Positions 1 through 5,744 of a DNA stretch of 5,759 nt are shown piece by piece. Location of the stretch: contig USNC01000111.1 of the NCBI GenBank assembly GCA_900555915.1, positions 1-5,759 on the forward strand. The letters are read 5' to 3'. Numbering within the stretch: the first letter of the stretch is position 1; each line of letters begins with the position of its first letter. The stretch is from an uncultured Porphyromonadaceae bacterium. Lineage in GTDB: Bacteria > Bacteroidota > Bacteroidia > Bacteroidales > Muribaculaceae. The translations under genes and the position numbers were made by a program. Under the pieces are notes generated by a model. The model was given only the letters and a program-made list of their open reading frames with translations. It had not been told where the DNA came from and did no database searches.

Positions 1-29
1 GTGGGCTCGGAGATGTGTATAAGAGACAG
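1..29 (+). other. Nextera/Tn5 tagmentation adapter (read-2 side), not genomic
   Basis: These bases are the 3' 29 nt of the Illumina Nextera read-2 adapter. Positions 11-29 are the 19-bp Tn5 mosaic end AGATGTGTATAAGAGACAG, preceded by the adapter-specific GTGGGCTCGG. The same sequence occurs in reverse complement at the other end of the window. In frame 1 it translates as MGSEMCIRDS, a peptide that turns up as a contaminant at protein N-termini. It should be trimmed before any gene call. Confidence 0.98.
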
Positions 30-507
30 CATCTATATAACCACGGGATGCAGAAACAGAGGCCCGAAGGAAGTGACCAGAAACTCTACAGCCTGCGACA
101 TACAGATATCCAACGTGATAGCGCAAGACTGCGATTCATTATGCTCAATAATAGTGACAGGGATGCCGGAAGAACCGGTGAGAGGAATCTGGCTCGACAA
201 CATCCGCCTGCACTACAGAGGAGGCTTGGAACCGCTTGAGGACGCAAGAGCCTACCGCGAACAGGGGAAAAACTATCCGGAACCTAAATTTGCAGGACGC
301 ACTCCGGCTTACGGACTCTACGGACGCCATGTGGAGGGTCTTTACGTAAACAATCTTTCATTCACATATGCGAAACCCGACAGACGTCCGGCCGTAGTGC
401 TGGACGACGTGGCCAACTGCGTGATAAGCGATCTCACAGCACCGGTGGAGACAGGGGTGAAACAGATAGAGATGTATGACTGCGACAATGTCGTGATAAA
501 AGAATGA
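30..507 (+). CDS. GH28 polygalacturonase-like glycoside hydrolase, C-terminal fragment (5' end missing)
   Basis: This is the last 158 residues of a larger enzyme; the 5' part lies outside the contig and the apparent start is adapter. GH28 enzymes hydrolyse galacturonic-acid linkages in homogalacturonan or rhamnogalacturonan on a right-handed parallel beta-helix. The visible part shows beta-helix coils (CDIQISNVIAQDCDSLCSIIVTG, then GIWLDNIRLHYRGG). These are followed by the segment NYPEPKFAGRTPAYGLYGRHVEGL, close to the YPEP...PAYGFYVRHV motif common near the C-terminus of Bacteroidetes GH28 proteins, and a last VVLDDV coil. The catalytic NTD, DD, GHG and RIK motifs lie upstream and cannot be checked, so activity and substrate are unproven. 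It ends in TGA at 505-507, only 4 nt before the next gene, so the two are probably one operon. Family assignment is fairly sure; exact specificity is not. Confidence 0.85.
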
Positions 508-511
508 CGCC

Positions 512-2638
512 TTGAAATATACAAGAACAGCGACAGCAAGCATTGCGGTCATGACCGCAATGGCAGCATGGACAGCCGACTATCATGTCTCGCCTACAGG
601 CAACGACTGCAACCCCGGAACCGAACTATCGCCATTAAAGACATTGAAGGCAGCGATCGGAAAAGCGGAGAAAGGAACCACCATCTTCCTGCACGGTGGC
701 ATACACAAGCCATCGGCGCATGACATCATGCGGCCCGGCGGCGAGGGGAAAGTCTACGACTGTGTCTACTATCTTGACAAGAACGGGACCGAGCAGGAAC
801 CGATCACAATCTCAGGATATCCCGGCGAACAGGCCGTGATCGACCTTTCAGACATAAAGACGGGCAACCGCATCATCGGGTTTGACCTTAAAGGCGACCA
901 CTGGCATCTGAAAGATTTCGACATAGTGGGAATCCAGGTCACCCAAAAAGGGCACACGCAGAGCATCAATGTCGGACTTTTCGGGGGAAGCAACTGCATA
1001 GTGGAATGCGTCAACATGCACGACGGCATGGGAATAGGGGTGTACGCGACAAAAGGGAGAGACAACCTCATCCTCAACTGCGACGCCTACAACAACTACG
1101 ACCCTGTCTCTGAAGAGGGACACGGCGGCAACTGCGACGGATTCGGTTTTCACCTCAAGGAAGCGGGAAGCACCGGGAATGTCATTTCGGGCTGCCGCGC
1201 ATGGCGCAACAGCGACGACGGTTTCGACCTCATCAACAACTTCTACCCCGTAGTGATAGAAAATTGCTGGGCGTGGGAGAACGGCTATGACGCCGAAATG
1301 GTATCGCGAGGCGACGGCACCGGCTTCAAATCAGGCGGGTTCGGAATGAAACCACATGCCAAGGCTCCTGCGAAGATACCGAGAAACATTGTGCGCGACT
1401 GCATAGCGTGGGCCAACAAGAACCAGGGATTCTATGCCAACCACCACTTAGGCGGACTTGACTTTATCAACAATTCCGCCTATGCCAACCGCAGAAACTT
1501 CAATATGGTGAACCGAAAATCACGCGATGAGGCAACCGATGTGGACGGGTACGGACACAATCTGGCAAACAACGTGGCCTTCGGCGCCATTCAGGCCGAT
1601 GGCGACTGCGTGAATCTTGACATGGAGAAATGCACGGTGGAGAACAACTCTTTCGGCGCGACCATTCTGTTGTCGGCCGATGATTTCGAGAGTCTCGATG
1701 CCTCGCAACTGAGACGGAGCAGGAAGGAAGACGGCTCACTCCCCGAAATAGACTTTATGAAACTGAAGAAAAACTTCGGGGGTACTTATAAAAAAGACAG
1801 ACACGAAGCGCTGCGCCATGCCCTCACTGAATATATAAAAGGGAAAGACGCCAACATCGGAGTGGCAGTGATAATAGAGGGAAAAGACACAGTGGAGGTG
1901 AACGGCAAAGACCGGTTTCCGATGCTCAGCGTCTATAAGTTTCCCATCGCCCTGGCTATGGCCGATCATCTACGCGACAACGGCATGACTCTTGACCTTC
2001 CGGTCCGCATCCAGGCTGAAGACCTGCATACCGACACCTACAGCCCCATGACCGAACAGATCACGTCGTCAGGACTGATGCAAACGGATTCACTGACCAT
2101 GACAGCCGGAACCCTTCTCAACCATATGCTTCAGCAAAGCGACAACAACGCTTCCGACATAATATTGAAAACCATGGGAGGCACCGGACGTGTGACTGCC
2201 TATCTGAGAAGCATCGGAAGCCGGGACATCAGCGTAGTCAGCACAGAAGACGAGATGCACGCCGACAATTCACTGTGCTATTCCAACTCGTCGACACCTG
2301 TCGGCATGGCAGCGCTCATGGACATGTTTGACACCGCACATAACGATTCCATCTCCCGGGAGATCAAGAATATGATGGAGACCTGCACCACCGGGACCTG
2401 GAGGCTGGCGCTACCGCTTGCCCCGGCAGGAGCAGCAGTAGGCCACAAGACCGGCACTGGCTTCACTCTTCCCGACGGACGGCTCATGGCCGTCAACGAT
2501 GCAGGCTACGTGCATCTGCCCGACGGCCGCAGATATGCCATAGCAGTATTCGTGGAAAACTCCGGCTACGACATGCAGCAGACAGAATCACTCATCGCTG
2601 AAATTTCGGAAATGGTGTATTCGCACATCGTGCGATGA
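512..2638 (+). CDS. Secreted PL9 pectate/rhamnogalacturonan lyase fused to a class A beta-lactamase
   Basis: This 708-residue protein has two unrelated catalytic domains. Residues 1-22 look like a Sec signal peptide (MKYTRTATASIAVMTAMAAWTA). About 24-420 is a PL9 parallel beta-helix lyase beginning YHVSPTGNDCNPGTELSPLKTL. PL9 enzymes cleave pectate or rhamnogalacturonan-I by calcium-dependent beta-elimination. D209, D235-D236 and D239 (CDGFGFH, NSDDGFDL) match the calcium-binding pattern of Erwinia Pel9A, and K273 in GTGFKSGG matches its catalytic lysine; these Pel9A assignments are from memory. About 422-708 is a class A beta-lactamase. The PL9 part stops at DGSLPEIDFMKLKK, so the usual final segment (KGSDLIDAG...APDLGAFE-like) is absent. 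The start chosen is TTG 512: an in-frame TAA at 497-499 blocks anything further upstream, and the next ATG (551) would cut off half the signal peptide. It follows the GH28 stop by 4 nt, probably co-transcribed. Fusion or assembly chimera is unresolved. Confidence 0.88.
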   Translation: MKYTRTATASIAVMTAMAAWTADYHVSPTGNDCNPGTELSPLKTLKAAIGKAEKGTTIFLHGGIHKPSAHDIMRPGGEGKVYDCVYYLDKNGTEQEPITISGYPGEQAVIDLSDIKTGNRIIGFDLKGDHWHLKDFDIVGIQVTQKGHTQSINVGLFGGSNCIVECVNMHDGMGIGVYATKGRDNLILNCDAYNNYDPVSEEGHGGNCDGFGFHLKEAGSTGNVISGCRAWRNSDDGFDLINNFYPVVIENCWAWENGYDAEMVSRGDGTGFKSGGFGMKPHAKAPAKIPRNIVRDCIAWANKNQGFYANHHLGGLDFINNSAYANRRNFNMVNRKSRDEATDVDGYGHNLANNVAFGAIQADGDCVNLDMEKCTVENNSFGATILLSADDFESLDASQLRRSRKEDGSLPEIDFMKLKKNFGGTYKKDRHEALRHALTEYIKGKDANIGVAVIIEGKDTVEVNGKDRFPMLSVYKFPIALAMADHLRDNGMTLDLPVRIQAEDLHTDTYSPMTEQITSSGLMQTDSLTMTAGTLLNHMLQQSDNNASDIILKTMGGTGRVTAYLRSIGSRDISVVSTEDEMHADNSLCYSNSSTPVGMAALMDMFDTAHNDSISREIKNMMETCTTGTWRLALPLAPAGAAVGHKTGTGFTLPDGRLMAVNDAGYVHLPDGRRYAIAVFVENSGYDMQQTESLIAEISEMVYSHIVR
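1775..2635 (+). other. Class A serine beta-lactamase domain of the fusion (PER/CfxA-like)
   Basis: Residues about 422-708 contain the class A catalytic set in the right order and spacing. S473-V-Y-K476 in FPMLSVYKFPIALAM holds the acylated serine. S543-D-N545 follows. E579 in TEDEMHADN is the probable omega-loop general base, and K646-T-G648 lies in VGHKTGTGF. The TEDEMH stretch resembles NEAQMH of PER-type enzymes, so a His (H583) takes the place of the usual Asn170. This pattern and the opening KGKDANIGVAVI fit the Bacteroidetes-rich CfxA/CepA/PER branch. Family members hydrolyse beta-lactams in the periplasm. The domain looks complete from the first helix (HEALRHALTEYIKG) to the last (TESLIAEISEMVYSHI) but has no signal peptide of its own and would depend on that of the PL9 part. 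Resistance spectrum cannot be told from sequence. Confidence 0.9.
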
Positions 2639-2693
2639 CCGGCATCCCCGACTTGAACCTCAAATGAGGCCCCGGTTATTGAACAAAAGACAA

Positions 2694-2726
2694 GGCTCCG
2701 TGCAGTTCTGACCACTGCACGGAGCC
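2694..2726. terminator. Bidirectional terminator hairpin between convergent genes
   Basis: A perfect 13-bp inverted repeat, GGCTCCGTGCAGT (2694-2706) and ACTGCACGGAGCC (2714-2726), encloses the 7-nt loop TCTGACC. Read on the minus strand it is followed by TTGTCTTTTGTTC, a good U-rich tail for the rhamnosidase transcript. Read on the plus strand the tail ATTGTGTTAGTT is weaker but still T-rich. It lies in the 114-nt gap between the fusion gene's stop and the GH106 stop, so it probably ends both transcripts. Confidence 0.85.
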
Positions 2727-2752
2727 ATTGTGTTAGTTAAAGACAGCACGAA

Positions 2753-5230
2753 TCAATTTTCAGGCAGGATCCAGAGTCTGACCGGACCTTTGAGTCCGGA
2801 AGGAAGCAACGGCGATGCCGAGTTGAAAAATTTGAATCCCACTACTGTCTTTCTATCTACGGAAGGACGTTCCGTGCCGTTGGCGAGCCAATCGGGAATC
2901 TCGGCAAGATAGTGTCCGGCCACCGGACTGCCAGGAGCATAGGTGTATTGAAGCGGTTCAGACCATTTCAAATCGTCCGGCTCCTGCTCATCGCCCACCA
3001 TACGGTTTACCCACAGATTTGTCACATCTATCTCCATAGTGTTGGATCCCTTCTTCAAAGCGGACGTAATATCAATGAGATAAGGAGCCTTCCACATCGG
3101 CGGGAATTCCACTGAATTGACCCTTACCGCCGCCATGTCGTCGACCTCACCCAAATCGAGAATAATCCTGCCGCCTGCAAGTTGTTTTCGGTCAAGTTTG
3201 AACGTAGTCGAATATGTCGCCGTGCCTGAAAAATATTTATGGTCCTTTTCAGGCAGTTCGGTCCAATCCTTGAGATCATGCAGTCTGCAGCACTGTCTGT
3301 CGTCATTCCCCGTAGGAAATTTCAACATCCATTCTCCGTCAAGATCCACCTTTGCGGCATTCCCCATATCCATGGATGTGACAAGGCAGTTCTCGGCCAC
3401 CACCGTCGACACTCCGGCGGGGGCGGTTTCATCTGAAATGATGATAAATCTTGATCCGGAGGGTTCGATTGCAAGATCAAACACATATCCGCCTGTCCCG
3501 GACATTGTCACCGCATAGGGATCCCACAGTTCGGCCCGCCGGCCTGCTGCAAGATGTGTAATGTCTATTTGCGAAGTTACCACACTGTCGGTAGGATTAC
3601 AAAGAAAGAGAATATCATTGTTGCCGTCTACCCTATGGTATGACTGGAACGAAGAAGACACCATCGCCTGCTCCTTTGCGGGCACACCCCTCTGCAGCAG
3701 CGACTGGCATCTGGCCATGTATTCAAACAAACCTTTCGCACCGCCAGCCTTCCACCAGGTCTGCGCGGGCACGAACTGGGTGCCCCATATTCCGAACGAC
3801 ATGCCGGGTTCCACGCCCGGCCAGGGGTTTACGGCGCCGGCATGCAGCATCATCCTGTTCACACCCGTGCAGTATGCCCTGTCGCATATAGGTTTAAGCG
3901 AATTCGGATCATCCTGCCACGCATGGAGCGGCCAGCAGGTGAATCCCTCGGCATACATGATGCCACGCCCAAGCTGCCTCACCACCTTCTCGTGCCTACG
4001 CATGTCTTTCCAACCCCAGTCGGGTTTAACCCAGAATTCAGTAGCCATGATGGCACCAGGAGAGTTTTCCAATATCTTGTATATGTCGAGCACTCTGAAC
4101 GGTTTCTGCCCCCCTGTGCCGTAAGGCTCAATCAGCAAATTCAACCCCGGCGTCCGCGAGGCCAGCTCATTCATGTATCCGTAGTAGTTCTCTGCGAAAA
4201 GAGAAGTCACCACATCCTCAAGATCCTTCATAAACCGCCCGGACTCTTTCTTGCTTTCCACCAACGCACACCCGGCCAATACCGGGAGATATGGAATAAT
4301 ATCATACTTCTTCCTCATCCTGAACTCATCTGGAAGAACAACGCTCCAATCCTGACCGCCGGCTTCATAACTGTCGATCTCCAATCTTGTGAACACCGTG
4401 CCGGCAAGATTTCCCGCCAAGTCAACAATCATAGCCGGATAGGCATCCCAGAACGCTTTGACCGCCTCGCGGCGCATCTTGTCGCACTCCAGTCCGCGCC
4501 CCGAGACGGGAGACTGCGATTCATTCGTCTTTCCATTGGTGGTATGACCGAAGCGTACGAGTCTGGTATCCCGGCCTTCAAATACAGGGATTGCCCGCAT
4601 ATCCGCAAGCGAACCGTCGGCAAACGAGCTCGTGAGATCCACGATGTCAGCCTTTTGTATGACCGAATCACACGGAAACGCAAGCACAGCGATATCCTGA
4701 TAATAATCGTATGCCGGGTCAATCTCCGGTCGGGGAAGAGGCAGCAGCCTACTGCCTGCCTGCATCAGACTGTCTAACTGACGGGGAGATACGGTCACCT
4801 CCGAAAACACAAGTTTCTGCATGGAGTATTCCGGAGTGACGCTGCGGTATGCGCTCGACGACCATCCCGGACAATTATGAGTGCCGAATGAAAGACCGAG
4901 ACGCCCGCACTCCATGATGGCCCAACGCATCATTTCCTTCCATTTGTCGCTCCCGATGGCACAGGAAGGATCGCCTACACGGATCTGGCGGTCACCACCT
5001 ATCTGAAAATTCTGAACTCCGCTAAGGCCAGCCGCCTTGAAAGCCTCGAGGTCACGCGTGATCGACTCTTTCGATACAAGACCATCCATCCACTGCCAGA
5101 TGATGATCGAGCGGTCACTCTCCTTCGGGCTTATAAAATCAGCCTTATAGTCGGCCGGCGCGGCATTCACAGGCAGTGATCCGCCTATGACAAACGCGAC
5201 GACCGTCGCTGCTGTTGATAATAATTTCAT
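2753..5230 (-). CDS. Secreted GH106 alpha-L-rhamnosidase
   Basis: GH106 enzymes release alpha-L-rhamnose from rhamnogalacturonan and related glycans. Residues 1-23 are a signal peptide (MKLLSTAATVVAFVIGGSLPVNA), so it acts in the periplasm or at the surface. The catalytic part (about 28-520) carries family hallmarks: SIIIWQWMDGLVSKESITRDLEAFKAAGLSGVQ, THNCPGWSSS then VTPEYSMQ, LLIEPYG (E368), ATEFW (E398), YAEGFTCWP (E428), GVNRMMLHAG and PGMSFGIWGTQFVPAQTWW. The acidic residues named are candidates for catalysis or calcium binding; I cannot assign roles. About 625-745 is a GH2-like jelly-roll carbohydrate-binding domain (LDGEWMLKF...TYSTTFKLD), and the protein ends with SPLLPSGLKGPVRLWIL, the usual GH106 finish. 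At 825 residues it is on the short side for the family. Two conserved stretches differ from what I would expect (SSSAYRSV for SSSGGPWV; HAGAVNPW for HxYAHQPW). The start ATG lies about 15 nt below its predicted transcription start. Confidence 0.93.
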   Translation of the reverse strand: MKLLSTAATVVAFVIGGSLPVNAAPADYKADFISPKESDRSIIIWQWMDGLVSKESITRDLEAFKAAGLSGVQNFQIGGDRQIRVGDPSCAIGSDKWKEMMRWAIMECGRLGLSFGTHNCPGWSSSAYRSVTPEYSMQKLVFSEVTVSPRQLDSLMQAGSRLLPLPRPEIDPAYDYYQDIAVLAFPCDSVIQKADIVDLTSSFADGSLADMRAIPVFEGRDTRLVRFGHTTNGKTNESQSPVSGRGLECDKMRREAVKAFWDAYPAMIVDLAGNLAGTVFTRLEIDSYEAGGQDWSVVLPDEFRMRKKYDIIPYLPVLAGCALVESKKESGRFMKDLEDVVTSLFAENYYGYMNELASRTPGLNLLIEPYGTGGQKPFRVLDIYKILENSPGAIMATEFWVKPDWGWKDMRRHEKVVRQLGRGIMYAEGFTCWPLHAWQDDPNSLKPICDRAYCTGVNRMMLHAGAVNPWPGVEPGMSFGIWGTQFVPAQTWWKAGGAKGLFEYMARCQSLLQRGVPAKEQAMVSSSFQSYHRVDGNNDILFLCNPTDSVVTSQIDITHLAAGRRAELWDPYAVTMSGTGGYVFDLAIEPSGSRFIIISDETAPAGVSTVVAENCLVTSMDMGNAAKVDLDGEWMLKFPTGNDDRQCCRLHDLKDWTELPEKDHKYFSGTATYSTTFKLDRKQLAGGRIILDLGEVDDMAAVRVNSVEFPPMWKAPYLIDITSALKKGSNTMEIDVTNLWVNRMVGDEQEPDDLKWSEPLQYTYAPGSPVAGHYLAEIPDWLANGTERPSVDRKTVVGFKFFNSASPLLPSGLKGPVRLWILPEN

Positions 5231-5251
5231 GACAAGGTAATATTAATGCTG

Positions 5252-5282
5252 CAAAATTAATAAATAAAATCGAGAGAGCAAA
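5252..5282 (-). promoter_or_regulatory. Bacteroidetes-type sigma-ABfr promoter for the rhamnosidase gene
   Basis: On the minus strand, TTTG (5279-5282) is followed after exactly 19 nt by TAATTTTG (5252-5259). This matches the Bacteroidetes primary-sigma consensus, a -33 TTTG/TTG and a -7 TAnnTTTG separated by about 19-21 nt. The surroundings are AT-rich compared with the flanking genes. Initiation a few bases below the -7 box would leave a leader of roughly 15 nt before ATG 5230, with no clear Shine-Dalgarno, as is usual in this phylum. The gene therefore seems to have its own promoter, separate from the gene upstream. Confidence 0.82.
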
Positions 5283-5308
5283 GGCGTAGGCCCGGGACCA
5301 TAAAAGGC

Positions 5309-5345
5309 ATGTCGGGACCGCGGTGGAAAACCGCGGTCCCGACAT
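5309..5345 (-). terminator. Terminator hairpin after the fimbrillin-like gene
   Basis: A perfect 16-bp inverted repeat, ATGTCGGGACCGCGGT (5309-5324) and its complement (5330-5345), encloses the 5-nt loop GGAAA. On the minus strand it sits 38 nt past the stop of the upstream gene and is followed by GCCTTTTATGG, a short U-run after the stem. This is the form of a rho-independent terminator. It ends 26 nt above the -33 box of the rhamnosidase promoter and would insulate that promoter from read-through. The U-run is short, so an added or alternative regulatory role cannot be excluded. Confidence 0.8.
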
Positions 5346-5383
5346 AATACCGCACACTTGAGGAAAAGAAGCCGAGGCATCCG

Positions 5384-5710
5384 CTACATGGAGGGATATT
5401 CCACGGCAGACTGCGTCTGCATCTGGTCGACAGTGACACCGAACTGTATGCCGTCGAAAAGCACCGACGGATTATCGATGGCAATCTTATAGATATATGA
5501 ATAACCGGCGTTCCACTGCGACACGGTGCTGTTGGTGACCGGATACATTATGCGTCCGCATCCCGAATCGCCTGCCAGCAGATAAGCGGGAGTCTGCGTG
5601 TTCGGAAACAGTTTGCCACCTGTAGCCTTGTCGAAGATCTCACAATCCACGGCGATGTATGTTCCCGTGAAGACCTTGTTGGCGGCGTCGTAAGTCAGTC
5701 GGCCGAGTTC
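5384..5710 (-). CDS. Probable fimbrillin/Mfa-like surface protein, C-terminal fragment (5' end missing)
   Basis: Only the last 108 residues are present, ending in TAG at 5384-5386; the gene runs off the contig into adapter, and the N-terminal MSRGLGDVYKRQ readable here is adapter translation. The segment opens LGRLTYDAANKVFTGTYIAVDCEIFD. It then has LFPNTQTPAYLLAGDSGCGRIMYPV, then QWNAGYSYIYKIAIDNPSVLFDGIQFGVTVDQMQTQ. The W-x-A-G-x-x-Y-x-Y-x-x-x-I block followed by a beta-strand and an F-x-V-T-V-D strand is typical of the C-terminal beta-sandwich of Bacteroidales fimbrillin-family (FimA/Mfa1/Mfa-like) lipoproteins, which form or decorate surface pili. The lipobox and N-terminal domain are not in the window. 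Another secreted beta-sandwich protein remains possible. It has its own terminator downstream and need not be functionally linked to the pectin genes. Confidence 0.6.
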   Translation of the reverse strand, partial: ELGRLTYDAANKVFTGTYIAVDCEIFDKATGGKLFPNTQTPAYLLAGDSGCGRIMYPVTNSTVSQWNAGYSYIYKIAIDNPSVLFDGIQFGVTVDQMQTQSAVEYPSM

Positions 5711-5744
5711 CTGTCTCTTATACACATCTCCGAGCCCACGAGAC
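5711..5744 (-). other. Nextera/Tn5 tagmentation adapter (read-2 side, reverse complement), not genomic
   Basis: These 34 nt are the full reverse complement of the Nextera read-2 adapter. The Tn5 mosaic end CTGTCTCTTATACACATCT occupies 5711-5729, followed by the adapter-specific CCGAGCCCACGAGAC. This produces the false N-terminal peptide MSRGLGDVYKRQ when the minus-strand frame is read into it. Genomic sequence ends at 5710. Confidence 0.98.

Noticed and set aside
15..239. A 74-codon plus-strand frame starting MYKRQ.
   Set aside because: Its start lies in the adapter and it runs out of frame through the GH28 fragment; MYKRQ is another adapter translation.
769..1153. Minus-strand open frames of about 100 codons inside the lyase gene.
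   Set aside because: They mirror the PL9 domain, whose motifs and signal peptide establish the plus-strand frame; neither has a recognisable domain.
2639..2752. A possible small RNA or small gene in the convergent gap.
   Set aside because: The gap is explained by the terminator hairpin; no separate promoter or credible short frame was seen.
3117..4124. Two further plus-strand open frames (3117-3518 and 3561-4124).
   Set aside because: Both are antisense shadows of the GH106 coding sequence with no recognisable protein features or plausible start context.
3842..4777. A 311-codon open frame on the plus strand.
   Set aside because: It lies wholly antisense to the well-supported GH106 gene, its translation shows no family motifs, and long antisense frames are common over GC-rich genes.
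30..5710. CRISPR arrays, tRNA or rRNA genes, riboswitches, integrase sites.
   Set aside because: No regularly spaced repeats, cloverleaf-like sequence or rRNA signature was seen by eye on either strand; coding and short intergenic signals account for nearly all the insert.
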